From an uncultured Eubacteriales bacterium (GTDB lineage: Bacteria > Bacillota > Clostridia > Oscillospirales > Acutalibacteraceae), in NCBI GenBank assembly GCA_934394855.1, contig CAKRRH010000006.1, forward strand, positions 31,573 through 95,572: 64,000 nt of DNA. The letters run 5' to 3'. Position 1 is the stretch's first letter, and each line of letters begins with the position of its first letter. The position numbers and the translations under genes were made by a program. Shown one piece after another: positions 33,042 through 42,604 of this stretch. The notes under the pieces are model-generated. The model saw only the letters and a list, made by a program, of their open reading frames with translations. It searched no databases and was not told the DNA's origin.

Positions 33042-36029
33042 TTATTTTTTCGCCTTGCGTTCGTCAAGCGCGCCGATAAGACTGCGAAGTCTGATTTTGA
33101 CAGCGCCGAGATTGGTGATCTCATCGATCTTGATTTGTGTATAGAGCTTGTCGTTGCGCTCCAAAATCGCTCTGACTTCATCTGTCGTGATCGCGTCAAC
33201 ACCGCAGCCGAAGGATACAAGCTGAACAAGCTGGGTGTCGTCATGCTCCGCAACATACTGCGCCGCAGAATAAAGCCGTGAGTGGTAGGTCCATTGGTTA
33301 AGCACATTAACTCTCGGCATTTCAGCGAGCGGCGAAACACAGTCTTCGCTTACAACGACAAATCCCAAAGATGAGGCAAGCTTGTCGATGTTGTGGCAGA
33401 TTTCGGGGTCAATGTGATAGGGTCTGCCTGCGAGCACCATGATTCGCAAACCGTTATCTCTTGCATATTTGATTGCCTTTTGACCCTCGTCAAACACTCT
33501 TTGACGATATTTATCGAGCGCCGCAAATCCGTTTTTGACAGCAGCTTTTATCTCCGATTTCGTAATGCCGGGGAAATATTCGTTCAAATAGCCGAAAAGC
33601 TCTTTTGAAAGCTGTTTTTGACTGTTGATGTTAAGATAGGGGTAAATGAACTTGACTTTTTTAAGGTCCTCCATGTTGCCTGACAAAAGCTCCGAATAAT
33701 AGGCGACAACCGGGCAGTTGTAAAAATTATCGCCTCGTTTTTCGTTGACATTATAGGAAAGACATGGATAAAATATTGCGTCAATGCCGTCGTTTATCAG
33801 CTTTTCGATATGACCGTGCATGATTTTTGCGGGATAGCAAGCCGTGTCCGACGGAATGCTGTATTGACCGAGCGAATAGATTGCTCGGTTTGAAAATCCC
33901 GAAATTTTGACCTTGAAGCCGAGAGAGCGGAAAAGCTCATGCCAAAGGGGAGCGAGCTCATACATTCCGAGTGAAAGCGGCAGCCCGATCGTGCCGCGGT
34001 TATTCTCACCCTCATCGTTTATTATCTCGCTCAAAAGCTCACGCTTTTTCTCATACATATTCGGCAGCGTCACAATATTGCTTGATTTGCCGAGTCCCTT
34101 TTCGCACTGGTTGCCCGAAATGAATTTTTCTCCTGTTGAGAAGATATTTACCGTCAGTCGGCAGTGGTTTGTGCATCCGTTGCAGGTAGCCGCCTTTGAT
34201 TTGTGGGTAAACGAAACCAAATTTTCGGGCGAAATGATCGATGAATCATTTTTTGCATTATTTTGAGCATAAAGCGCCGCACCGTATGCGCCCATCAGTC
34301 CTGCGACCTTCGGACGGATTACATTATGACCGATTTCTTTTTCAAAACAGCGCAAAACGGCGTCGTTTAAAAATGTTCCGCCCTGAACGACGATGCTCTC
34401 GCCGAGTTCAGCCGCGCTTGAAGCACGAATTACCTTATATATAGCATTTTTTACAACCGACATCGAAAGTCCTGCCGAAATGTCTTCGACCGAGGCTCCG
34501 TCCTTTTGCGCCTGTTTAACCGATGAATTCATGAACACCGTGCAGCGTGTTCCGAGATCGACCGGTGCTTTTGCAAATAAGCCTTTCTTTGAAAAATCGG
34601 CAATCTCATAGCCCATTGATTTTGCGAATGTTTCAATGAATGAACCGCAGCCCGACGAACAGGCCTCATTGAGCATTATGCTGTCGATCGAATCGTTGCG
34701 GATTTTAAAGCATTTTATGTCCTGACCGCCGATGTCGAGAATGAAGTCAACATCTTTGTCAAAATATTTTGCGGCGGTGTAGTGCGCAATCGTTTCGACA
34801 ATGCCGAAATCAACGTCGAATGCGTGCTTGATAAGCTCTTCGCCGTATCCCGTGACGGCTGACGATTTAATTTTGATTCTGTCGCCGATAAGGTCATATA
34901 TTATGCCAAGCTGTTCTCTGACGATTTCGACCGGATTGCCCTTGTTTGAATCATAATAAGTATAGAGCAGTTCCCGCTCCTCGCTGATAAGAGTCAGCTT
35001 TGTGGTGGTTGAGCCGCAGTCGATTCCGAGATATGCATTGCCCGAATATTCCTTGATGTCACGGGTTTTGACGGTCGCTTTTTCATGTCTTGAGATAAAT
35101 TCGTCATATTCGGCTTTATCCTTGAAAAGCGGCTCCAAAATCGTGGTTGAAGTAGCTGTCGAAACAGCGTTTTCAAGCTTTTTTGTCAATTCGTCATATG
35201 AATATGAATCCGTCTGTCGGTTAGCATAGAGTGCCGAGCCGATCGCAACGGCATAAAGTGCATATTCGGGGAAGTTTGCCTCGTCCTCTTTGAGTTTCAG
35301 CGTTTCGACAAATCGCTCACGAAGCCCCTTGCAATAATAGAGCGGACCGCCGAGGAACATTACATGACCTTCGATTTTTCTGCCCTGAGCCAGACCCGCG
35401 ATCGTTTGGTTTACAACCGCCTGATAAATGCTTGCCGCAACGTCCGCCTTTGACGCACCCTGGTTGAGCAGCGGCTGAATGTCGGTTTTGGCAAAAACGC
35501 CGCATCTTGAAGCAATCGGGAAAATTCGCTCATGAGTAAGGCTCAGGCGATCCATCTCTTCGTTGGTAACATCAAGCAGCGTCGCCATTTGGTCAATGAA
35601 CGCACCCGTGCCGCCTGCGCAGTTTCCGTTCATTCGCTCGTCCGTTCCGCCTTTGAAAAATATTACCTTTGCGTCCTCACCGCCAAGCTCAATCACCGCC
35701 GAGGTTTCGGGTGCCAGCTGCTTGACTGTTTCGCCTGTTGCGAAAACCTCCTGAACAAACGGAAGCCCCGCCGCATTTGCCATTCCCATTCCGGCTGAAC
35801 CCGAAACGGCAACACGAACACGGTTGTCGCCGATCAAATCCTTTATTTCTCTGATCATCTCAAGCGTTTTTTGACGAACCTGAGAGAAATGGCGTTCATA
35901 TTTCTGATATAATATTTTCTCGTTTTTTACCACAACTACCTTTGCGGTGGTCGAACCGATGTCGATTCCGATTACCATATCCTCAATGCCGCAAAGCCGT
36001 GTGTCAAGCTGATTTTCGCTGTTGTTCAT
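33042..36029 (-). CDS. Acyl-CoA dehydratase activase with tandem ASKHA ATPase domains and DUF2229
   Basis: About 995 residues. Two BadF/BadG/BcrA/BcrD ATPase domains follow each other. The first begins MVIGIDIGSTTAKVVVV and contains AVIELGGEDAKVIFF and NGNCAGGTGAFIDQM; the second begins AYLGIDCGSTTTKLTLI and contains FILDIGGQDIKCFKI and LNEACSSGCGSFIETF. The Cys in each GxCxxGxG/CSSGCGSF loop are the expected [4Fe-4S] ligands of the archerase-type electron injector. A CNGCTNHCRLTV zinc- or cluster-like motif follows, then a DUF2229 region (TIGLPLSLGMYELAPLW onward). Such proteins use ATP to push a low-potential electron into a dehydratase partner, probably the neighbouring 31657-33006 product. 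Start ATG 36029 gives a compact N-terminus; ATG 36056 is possible. Confidence 0.88.
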   Translation of the reverse strand: MNNSENQLDTRLCGIEDMVIGIDIGSTTAKVVVVKNEKILYQKYERHFSQVRQKTLEMIREIKDLIGDNRVRVAVSGSAGMGMANAAGLPFVQEVFATGETVKQLAPETSAVIELGGEDAKVIFFKGGTDERMNGNCAGGTGAFIDQMATLLDVTNEEMDRLSLTHERIFPIASRCGVFAKTDIQPLLNQGASKADVAASIYQAVVNQTIAGLAQGRKIEGHVMFLGGPLYYCKGLRERFVETLKLKEDEANFPEYALYAVAIGSALYANRQTDSYSYDELTKKLENAVSTATSTTILEPLFKDKAEYDEFISRHEKATVKTRDIKEYSGNAYLGIDCGSTTTKLTLISEERELLYTYYDSNKGNPVEIVREQLGIIYDLIGDRIKIKSSAVTGYGEELIKHAFDVDFGIVETIAHYTAAKYFDKDVDFILDIGGQDIKCFKIRNDSIDSIMLNEACSSGCGSFIETFAKSMGYEIADFSKKGLFAKAPVDLGTRCTVFMNSSVKQAQKDGASVEDISAGLSMSVVKNAIYKVIRASSAAELGESIVVQGGTFLNDAVLRCFEKEIGHNVIRPKVAGLMGAYGAALYAQNNAKNDSSIISPENLVSFTHKSKAATCNGCTNHCRLTVNIFSTGEKFISGNQCEKGLGKSSNIVTLPNMYEKKRELLSEIINDEGENNRGTIGLPLSLGMYELAPLWHELFRSLGFKVKISGFSNRAIYSLGQYSIPSDTACYPAKIMHGHIEKLINDGIDAIFYPCLSYNVNEKRGDNFYNCPVVAYYSELLSGNMEDLKKVKFIYPYLNINSQKQLSKELFGYLNEYFPGITKSEIKAAVKNGFAALDKYRQRVFDEGQKAIKYARDNGLRIMVLAGRPYHIDPEICHNIDKLASSLGFVVVSEDCVSPLAEMPRVNVLNQWTYHSRLYSAAQYVAEHDDTQLVQLVSFGCGVDAITTDEVRAILERNDKLYTQIKIDEITNLGAVKIRLRSLIGALDERKAKK

Positions 36030-36157
36030 AGTGTGTTTCAAGCTTCCCTTTAACATAAATAATAATTGATAATTATATACCTGATTTTGAGATTTTTCAA
36101 CATTTATCGACAGCATTTTACGCTTTGTTCACAAAACAAAACTTACTGTCTCGTTTC

Positions 36158-36775
36158 TCATTTTTTCTTCGGTTCTTTTTCGCCCGACTTCTTTTTCTCC
36201 TGCTTTTCAGCCTTTTTAACGGCATTATCGGGGTGCAGATAAATCATCTTGTCGGTGAAAACCTTGAATACATTAGAGCCTACCGCCATGTCTGTCGCAA
36301 GGTTGTAAACATCGTCATATCGCTTTTGCTCTGCAAGCATTTTCAGCTGTTCCTCAAGCATCTCGATTGCCATGTCGAATGAGTTTTCCCATGAATCCAC
36401 AAATTTGTTATATATAACCTCGGCTTGCTTTTCGTCGCAGTCGTTCGGAAGCAAAAACTCGATCGTCGGAATGCTCAGCGTCTGTTTTAATGCACCGATC
36501 ATGATAAGACAGGCAAGATGAACCCTGGAATAGCGCTTTTTAACAGGCACCGGAATTATCTTTTGCTTGACATAGTTGTTGATCATCGCATGGGTGATTA
36601 CATTTTCGTCCTCATTCTCGCAGAAAAACGCAAGATAGCGGTTGACAAGCGCAATAACCTGATCCATATACAGCTCAATATTCGGCAACTCGTCAAATGT
36701 CGGCAATGTCGCCCGCTTGTTCATTTTGGAAAAGCGCTCAATTCCCGATTGAATCAATGCATCGTTTATGTTCAT
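36158..36775 (-). CDS. DUF1836 domain protein, probable HTH regulator
   Basis: 205 residues. The region LPTFDELPNIELYMDQVIAL, ITHAMINNYVKQKIIPVPVK and KRYSRVHLACLIMIGALKQT is the DUF1836 pattern, a MerR-like winged helix-turn-helix followed by a helical region. The tail is very Lys/Glu rich (KKAEKQEKKKSGEKEPKKK). It sits 128 bases upstream of the activase gene on the same strand, so it may regulate that system; this is inference. The ribosome binding site GGAGG precedes ATG 36775. Confidence 0.8.
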   Translation of the reverse strand: MNINDALIQSGIERFSKMNKRATLPTFDELPNIELYMDQVIALVNRYLAFFCENEDENVITHAMINNYVKQKIIPVPVKKRYSRVHLACLIMIGALKQTLSIPTIEFLLPNDCDEKQAEVIYNKFVDSWENSFDMAIEMLEEQLKMLAEQKRYDDVYNLATDMAVGSNVFKVFTDKMIYLHPDNAVKKAEKQEKKKSGEKEPKKK

Positions 36776-36936
36776 TTAAAATCCTCCGATTTTATGGTTA
36801 ATAATATGTAACAAACTGCGGATATAATAAGAATAATATGTCCGAAGATAAAATTTAACAGATACATTTTATCACAATATATCAAAAAATGCGACATCTA
36901 ATTTTCAAAATTAAAGAAATGTTCATAATTAACTAC

Positions 36937-36965
36937 TTGATAAGGTACTTTATATGTGGTAACAT
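36937..36965 (+). promoter_or_regulatory. Sigma-A type promoter of the degV-family gene
   Basis: TTGATA (36937-36942) and TAACAT (36960-36965) are separated by 17 bases, 39 bases upstream of the start codon. Confidence 0.55.
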
Positions 36966-37004
36966 AGTTTTAGAAATTAGATAGAAAGATGTGTAGTTAG
37001 GAAA

Positions 37005-37871
37005 ATGTTTGAAATATATACCGATTCCGGCGCAAATTTGCCCGAAAGAATCATCAGAAAATATAACATCACGGTCGTGCCGTTTACCTATTCGCTAGAC
37101 GGGCGTGAATATTTGTGCTATGAAAAGGGCAAGCGGTTTGATTATGATTCATATTACGGGGCGCTTCGGGAAAAGAAAATGATTCGCACATCGATGGTGA
37201 ATATGCAAACATTTTTGCAGGCGTTTGAGAAGAAAGCGGCGCTCGGGGTTAAGATATTGTATATCGGCTTTTCAAGTGCGCTCAGCGGAACATTTAACGC
37301 CGCAAAAACTGCGCTTTCGATGTTAAAATCGAAATATAACAACCCCAATCTTTATGCGGTCGATACGCTTTCGGGCTCGTTCGGCGAAGGACTTTGCTGT
37401 TACTATGCCGCACGAATGAGAGAAGAGGGACTTGACATTGAGAAAACGGCGGCGAGAATTTCGAGCCTGATCCCACATCTTCGTTCACGCTTTACCTGCG
37501 ATGATTTGTTCTATATTAAGCGTGGCGGAAGAATTTCATCTGCGGCGGCTGTTGCGGGCACATTGCTCGGAATCAAGCCGGTGATGAAAGCCGGCGAAGA
37601 CGGCAAAATCACGCTCTATGAAAAGGTGAGGGGCAGGAAAAATGCGCTTGATAAGCTCATTGACGAGCTTACCCGTTCGGTTGATATGACAAAACACCAA
37701 ATCGTCGCAATATCTCATGCGGACTGTGAGGACGACGCAAAATATATGTTGTCTCAACTGAAAAAGCTGCCATATATCAGCGATGTTCTGGTTGAGAAAA
37801 TGGAGCCTGTAACGGCAGCTCACGGCGGACCGGGAATGATCGCACTGTTTTACTTTGCAAAGACCAAATAA
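37005..37871 (+). CDS. DegV family fatty-acid-binding protein
   Basis: DegV (FakB-like) proteins bind a fatty acid and present it to the FakA kinase for incorporation into phospholipids. The 288 residues contain the diagnostic EIYTDSGANLPERIIRKYNI at the start, the serine/threonine lipid-binding region KMIRTSMVNMQTFLQAF, the YIGFSSALSGTFNAA loop and a C-terminal AAHGGPGMIALFY. The ADP-dependent kinase partner FakA is not in the window. It is followed by the hemolysin III family gene after 20 bases, so the two probably form an operon. Confidence 0.93.
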   Translation: MFEIYTDSGANLPERIIRKYNITVVPFTYSLDGREYLCYEKGKRFDYDSYYGALREKKMIRTSMVNMQTFLQAFEKKAALGVKILYIGFSSALSGTFNAAKTALSMLKSKYNNPNLYAVDTLSGSFGEGLCCYYAARMREEGLDIEKTAARISSLIPHLRSRFTCDDLFYIKRGGRISSAAAVAGTLLGIKPVMKAGEDGKITLYEKVRGRKNALDKLIDELTRSVDMTKHQIVAISHADCEDDAKYMLSQLKKLPYISDVLVEKMEPVTAAHGGPGMIALFYFAKTK

Positions 37872-37891
37872 AAAGGAGATAACCGATTATC

Positions 37892-38560
37892 ATGAGCGGT
37901 GCTAAACCAAATGTAGTTCAAACGGTCGGAGAGGAGATCGGCAATGCGATTTCGCACGGTGTCGGCTCTCTTTTGGCGATTGCCGGAACGGTCGTTTTAA
38001 TAGTATATGCTTGCTTTCATTCCGACGCATACGGAATTGTGAGTTCATGCCTTTACGGTGCGAGCCTTATCGTGCTCTATACCAACTCAACGCTCTACCA
38101 TTCGCTGACAAATCCGAAAGCTAAGGCTGTTTTTCAAATATTCGACCATTGTTCGATTTTTGTGCTTATCCTCGGTACATATATTCCTGTGTCGCTGAGC
38201 CTGCTTCGAGGCTGGATGGGCTGGACGCTGTTCGGCGTTAATGTCGCTTGTGCGGTTTTGGGAATTGTGTTTAATTCGATCGACCTTGTGAGATTCAAAA
38301 AGGTTTCAATGATAATGTATATCATCATGGGCTGGTCGGTTTTGCTCACCGCATATCATGTATATTTGAAAATCATGGCGCACGGTGCGCTCGGGCTTGT
38401 GCTTTTGCTCGGCGGCGGCATTTTCTATACCGTCGGAGTAGTTTTCTATAAGAAAAAGAAGAAATATATGCACTTCATCTGGCACTTTTTCGTGCTTGCA
38501 GGAAGCATTTTGCACTATTTCTTTGTAATGTTCTATTGCATTCCGCTGATTTCGGCATGA
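37892..38560 (+). CDS. Hemolysin III family (YqfA/PAQR-like) membrane protein
   Basis: 222 residues with seven predicted helices and the PAQR/HlyIII signature: VGEEIGNAISHGVGSLLAI at the N-terminus, STLYHSLTN, the DHCSIFVLILGTYIPVSL segment and the C-terminal HFIWHFFVLAGSILHYFFV. The His of SHGVG and YHSL, the Asp of DHC and the HxxxH near the end form the putative zinc site. The name hemolysin is historical and does not imply virulence. The ribosome binding site AAAGGAG precedes ATG 37892. It is co-transcribed with the DegV gene and ends at a bidirectional terminator. Confidence 0.92.
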   Translation: MSGAKPNVVQTVGEEIGNAISHGVGSLLAIAGTVVLIVYACFHSDAYGIVSSCLYGASLIVLYTNSTLYHSLTNPKAKAVFQIFDHCSIFVLILGTYIPVSLSLLRGWMGWTLFGVNVACAVLGIVFNSIDLVRFKKVSMIMYIIMGWSVLLTAYHVYLKIMAHGALGLVLLLGGGIFYTVGVVFYKKKKKYMHFIWHFFVLAGSILHYFFVMFYCIPLISA

Positions 38561-38616
38561 TAAAATCATGTGTTAAATGTTTACAAATCAATAATCGATA
38601 GTTTGTTTAAAATGCC

Positions 38617-38652
38617 AAAAAAAACCGCTGTGCTTGAAACGCAGCGGTTTTT
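38617..38652. terminator. Bidirectional terminator between convergent genes
   Basis: AAAAACCGCTG pairs with CAGCGGTTTTT, with A- and T-runs on both flanks. It serves the plus-strand degV-hlyIII transcript and the minus-strand amidohydrolase transcript. Confidence 0.85.
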
Positions 38653-38704
38653 CTGTTATAATGTTGATAAATCACTTTAGCGGTTTAAAGCGAATATGTT
38701 GATT

Positions 38705-39529
38705 TCATATCCCGAAAAGTTCTTCTGCGTTCTCGTGTGCAATCATCGAAAGCTCTTTGCCCGAGAGCGGCAGCGATTCGATTATTTCGGTATATTTTGC
38801 CTGAGAAACCCACGGACTGTCCGTTCCGAACAGGATTTTATCAACACCGTGACGGCGAATGACCTTCATTGTCGTGTCGGGGTCGGTTTTGTCAAGCATG
38901 AACGCCGTGTCAAAATATGCAGGTGAGTCGATCAGATAGCGCTCTACCTCGTCATATTGCATATTGGCGCCCATGTGCGCAAGAATTATGTTGCATTTTT
39001 TCGGAGGTTTGCCGTCAAATACACGGTCAATCATGTTTTTAGCACGCTCGGCGCTGCAATGAACAGGGTCGGGCTTTGCAACGTCAACACCCGAATGAAT
39101 CGCAACGATAAGACCGAGCTCCATACATATTTTGATGATGTTTACATATCTGTCGTCGTCAATATAAACGCCCTGATAATCGGGGTGAATTTTAATGCCG
39201 CGAAGTCCGCTTTGCTTGATAAATTCAAGCCGTGAGCGAACGTTGTCGTTGTCGGGGTGGATTCCTCCGAGTGAGATTAGCCCGTTTTTGTTGTTGATCT
39301 CGATTGCAAAGCGATTGATCGAATCAAATTGTTTCGGCGCTGTCGCAACAGGCAAAACCACAGATGTTTTGACCTTGTTGCCGCTCATTTCCTCAATCAG
39401 TCTGTCTTTTGTGCCGTTGTTGAAAGAATGGGGCATATGGGTCAATTTTTGTTCGTCCATCATCGACTGCATGGCATATTTCGCTATTCTGTCGGGATAA
39501 ACATGAGCATGAGAATCTATGTAATACAT
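38705..39529 (-). CDS. Amidohydrolase family metal-dependent hydrolase (Amidohydro_2)
   Basis: 274 residues of a TIM-barrel hydrolase with the metal HxH in YIDSHAHVYPDRIAKYA, then GIKIHPDYQGVYI with a His, VAIHSGVD with a His, ILAHMGANM with another, and KILFGTDSPWV with the final catalytic Asp. This pattern (Amidohydro_2) covers decarboxylases and hydrolases of small aromatic or lactone substrates, so the reaction cannot be fixed. It is a single-gene transcript divergent from the SSS transporter; the neighbour does not name the substrate. Confidence 0.85.
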   Translation of the reverse strand: MYYIDSHAHVYPDRIAKYAMQSMMDEQKLTHMPHSFNNGTKDRLIEEMSGNKVKTSVVLPVATAPKQFDSINRFAIEINNKNGLISLGGIHPDNDNVRSRLEFIKQSGLRGIKIHPDYQGVYIDDDRYVNIIKICMELGLIVAIHSGVDVAKPDPVHCSAERAKNMIDRVFDGKPPKKCNIILAHMGANMQYDEVERYLIDSPAYFDTAFMLDKTDPDTTMKVIRRHGVDKILFGTDSPWVSQAKYTEIIESLPLSGKELSMIAHENAEELFGI

Positions 39530-39615
39530 TGTTTTTGTGACTGTCCTTTTGTTTAAAATTTCGGAAAAAAGCGCAAGCTTTGATTTGCGTTTAATATATT
39601 ATAGGAGTTTTTTCA

Positions 39616-41160
39616 ATGATTATCAAGTACATTTTGTTAATTGCGTTTTTTGCGGTCATGGTCGCAGTCGGCTTCATCTGCCGCAAAAATGCCAACGGAG
39701 TAAACGGCTTTGTTCTCGGCGGCAGAAGCGTCGGTCCGTGGCTCACAGCCTTTGCATATGGCACGTCCTATTTTTCTGCCGTGATTTTTGTCGGCTATGC
39801 CGGTCAGTTCGGCTTTAAATTCGGCGTTGCCTCAACTTGGATAGGACTCGGCAATGCATTCATCGGCTCGCTTCTTGCATGGTGTGTTTTAGGCCGCAGA
39901 ACAAGAATCATGACTCAACATCTGCACAGTGCGACAATGCCCGACTTTTTCGGCAAGCGGTTTGATTCAAAAGCGTTAAAGCTCGTTTCAAGCGCAATTA
40001 TCTTCATATTCCTCATTCCCTACACAGCCTCTCTTTACAACGGTCTTTCCCGTTTGTTCGGAATGGCGTTTAACTTTGACTATTCAGTCTGCGTTGTCGT
40101 AATGGCGGTGCTTACCGGCGTATATGTAATCGTCGGCGGATATATGGCGACCGCAATCAACGACATGATTCAGGGAATCATCATGATCATCGGAATCGTT
40201 GCGGTTGTGTTTGCGGTACTCGGCGAACACGGCGGTCTTAGCGGTTCGATCACCGAATTGTCAAAAGTATCGGCAGGAACGGAACAGCTCGGCGCATTTA
40301 CATCATTCTTCGGACCCGAACCGATTGCGCTGTTCTTCGTCGTAATTTTGACATCGCTCGGCACATGGGGCTTGCCGCAGATGGTTCAAAAGTTCTATGC
40401 AATCAAGGACGAGCGTTCAATCAAAACCGGCACGGTCGTTTCAACCATATTCGCAATCGTCGTTGCCGGCGGATGTTACTTCCTCGGCGGATTCGGCAGA
40501 CTTTATGCAACAGAAGAATTTGTCGGTGCAAACGGCTATGATTCAATCGTTCCGAAAATGCTTGAAAATCTTCCCGACCTTTTGATCGGCGTAGTTGTAA
40601 TTTTGGTGCTCTCGGCTTCAATGTCAACGCTCTCAAGCCTTGTTTTGACTTCGGGTTCAACGCTTACGCTCGACCTAATTGACCCTCTTAAAAAGAAACC
40701 GATGAGCGAAAAATCGAAAATGCTCACGATCAGAATTTTGATTGTATTTTTTATTGCGATTTCGGCAATCATCGCAATCGTCCAGGCTCATTCGTCGGTT
40801 ACTTTCATCGCACAGTTAATGGGCATTTCATGGGGTGCGCTTGCCGGTGCATTTTTGGCGCCGTTCCTTTACAGCCTCTATTGGAAACGAGTTACAAAGC
40901 CGGCAGTATTCGCAAGCTTTATCAGCGGCGTTGGTATCATGCTGATAAATATGTTCTTTAAATCTTCTCTTCCCGCATTTTTGCAGTCGCCGATAAATGC
41001 AGGCGTGATCGCAATGGCGGCAGGACTTGTGGTCGTGCCGATCGTCAGCCTTGTTACAAAGAAACCCGACGAAAAGCGAATGAAAGAAATATTTGACTGC
41101 TACGACCAAAAAATCACAGTATCGGTAAAGGACTCGCTTGTTGAGGAGTCGGATGACTGA
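39616..41160 (+). CDS. Sodium:solute symporter family transporter
   Basis: 514 residues with about 13 hydrophobic segments. The SSS hallmarks are the N-terminal GFICRKNANGVNGFVLGGRSVGPWLTAFA, FKFGVASTWIGLGNAF, and GGYMATAINDMIQGIIMIIGI in the middle helix. WGLPQMVQKFYAIKDERSIK and LSASMSTLSSLVLTSGSTLT follow, the last with Ser/Thr residues at the Na2 site. The overall type is close to the proline/pantothenate group, but the substrate is not readable. It starts 86 bases after the divergent amidohydrolase start codon. No further partner gene; an aryl-acid operon follows in the same direction. Confidence 0.9.
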   Translation: MIIKYILLIAFFAVMVAVGFICRKNANGVNGFVLGGRSVGPWLTAFAYGTSYFSAVIFVGYAGQFGFKFGVASTWIGLGNAFIGSLLAWCVLGRRTRIMTQHLHSATMPDFFGKRFDSKALKLVSSAIIFIFLIPYTASLYNGLSRLFGMAFNFDYSVCVVVMAVLTGVYVIVGGYMATAINDMIQGIIMIIGIVAVVFAVLGEHGGLSGSITELSKVSAGTEQLGAFTSFFGPEPIALFFVVILTSLGTWGLPQMVQKFYAIKDERSIKTGTVVSTIFAIVVAGGCYFLGGFGRLYATEEFVGANGYDSIVPKMLENLPDLLIGVVVILVLSASMSTLSSLVLTSGSTLTLDLIDPLKKKPMSEKSKMLTIRILIVFFIAISAIIAIVQAHSSVTFIAQLMGISWGALAGAFLAPFLYSLYWKRVTKPAVFASFISGVGIMLINMFFKSSLPAFLQSPINAGVIAMAAGLVVVPIVSLVTKKPDEKRMKEIFDCYDQKITVSVKDSLVEESDD

Positions 41161-41189
41161 TTTTGCAAAAGCAAATTGAAAAATACCTC

Positions 41190-41218
41190 TTGTTTTAACG
41201 CCATTTTGGTATTATAAT
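41190..41218 (+). promoter_or_regulatory. Promoter of the paaK-ior operon
   Basis: TTGTTT (41190-41195) and a perfect TATAAT (41213-41218) are 17 bases apart, 31 bases upstream of ATG 41250. Confidence 0.65.
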
Positions 41219-41249
41219 AATAATATTACACTAAGAAGGTTTGGGATAT

Positions 41250-42557
41250 ATGTTTTTTCAAAAGGACATTGAAACTCTCTCTCGTGCTGAAATTGAGCGA
41301 ATTCAGCTCGAAAGGCTAAAAAGACAGGTCGATTATTGCATAAATAATGTTCCGTTTTATGCGGATCGGCTCGGAAAACTCGGAATCACGGGCGACAAGA
41401 TCAAAACGCTGTCCGACATTCAATACATACCGTTTACAACAAAGGCGGACCTGAGGGATAATTACCCTTACGGTCTGTTTGCCGTTCCGATGAAGAAAAT
41501 CGTGAGAATTCATGCGTCAAGCGGCACAACAGGTAATCCGACCGTCGTCGGATATACCCGAAACGATTTGAACAACTGGAGCGACTGCGTTGCCCGTCTT
41601 TGCGCCGCTGTCGGCGTCAACGATGAAGATGTTGCTCAAATCTCATTCGGCTACGGATTGTTCACAGGCGCGCTCGGTCTGCACTATGGTCTTGAAAAGC
41701 TCGGCTGTGCGGTAATTCCGATTTCATCGGGAAATACGCAAAAGCAGGCGAAAATATTGAAAGATTTCGGAACAACTGTCCTCATCAGCACACCGTCATA
41801 TGCCATGTATATGAGCGAGGTTGCTCATGATATGGGCATTTCAAATGACGATTTGAAGCTGAGAATCGGTCTTTTCGGTTCGGAGGGCTGCACGAATGAG
41901 CTTCGTGACAAGATCGAAAAGGGATTCGGTCTGTTCTCGACCGATAACTACGGAATGAGCGAGCTCATGGGTCCGGGTGTTGCGGGCGAATGCGAATATC
42001 GCTGCGGGCTTCATTTTGCGGAAGATCATTTTCTGCCCGAAATCATCAATGCCGAAACGGGTTCGGTGCTCGGCGAGGGCGAAAAGGGCGAGCTTGTCAT
42101 TACGACCCTTACAAAAGAGGGAATTCCGCTGCTGCGCTATCGCACAAAGGACATTACAAGCATTACATATGAGCCGTGCAAATGCGGCAGAACTCACGCA
42201 AGAATGAACAAAGTCAGAGGCAGAACCGACGATATGCTCAAAATTCGTGGCGTCAATGTTTTTCCGTCGCAAATTGAGAGCGTCATGGCAAACATTGACG
42301 GAATCTCACCTCACTATGAGCTTGTGCTCACACGCTCAAACTACACCGACCATCTCGAAGTGCGAATCGAGCTTATCGACGCCGATTTGCTTGATAATTT
42401 CGGTCAGCTTGAGGCTTTGCAGAAAAATGCGGTCGATAAGCTCAAAACCGTTCTCGGAATCGCCGCAAAGGTAACGCTTGTCGCGCCGAAGTCGCTCAAG
42501 CGCTATGAGGGCAAGGCTAAACGAATCATTGATTTGAGAGATCAGGAAAATAACTGA
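41250..42557 (+). CDS. paaK: Phenylacetate-CoA ligase family (PaaK), first copy
   Basis: These AMP-forming ligases activate phenylacetate or related aryl acids with ATP and CoA. The ~435 residues hold the AMP-binding P-loop ASSGTTGNPTVVGYT, the adenine motif NYGMSELMGPGVAGEC, the C-terminal RGRTDDMLKIRGVNVFPSQIE and a final Lys in KRYEGKAKRII. ATG 41250 is taken as start since GAAGG lies ten bases upstream. It begins the paaK-iorA-iorB-paaK-ACT operon. In anaerobes this ligase near IOR is thought to run with aryl acetate formed from aromatic amino acids; direction and substrate are inference. Confidence 0.93.
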   Translation: MFFQKDIETLSRAEIERIQLERLKRQVDYCINNVPFYADRLGKLGITGDKIKTLSDIQYIPFTTKADLRDNYPYGLFAVPMKKIVRIHASSGTTGNPTVVGYTRNDLNNWSDCVARLCAAVGVNDEDVAQISFGYGLFTGALGLHYGLEKLGCAVIPISSGNTQKQAKILKDFGTTVLISTPSYAMYMSEVAHDMGISNDDLKLRIGLFGSEGCTNELRDKIEKGFGLFSTDNYGMSELMGPGVAGECEYRCGLHFAEDHFLPEIINAETGSVLGEGEKGELVITTLTKEGIPLLRYRTKDITSITYEPCKCGRTHARMNKVRGRTDDMLKIRGVNVFPSQIESVMANIDGISPHYELVLTRSNYTDHLEVRIELIDADLLDNFGQLEALQKNAVDKLKTVLGIAAKVTLVAPKSLKRYEGKAKRIIDLRDQENN

Positions 42558-42604
42558 TTTTCGCTTAATATAATATTATCATTAAAAACACGGAGGTTAA
42601 TGTT

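Noticed and set aside
33006..33042. Frameshift splitting one activase-dehydratase gene
   Set aside because: Each gene has its own start and stop with sensible ends, and the 35-base gap contains no continuing frame; I treat them as separate genes.
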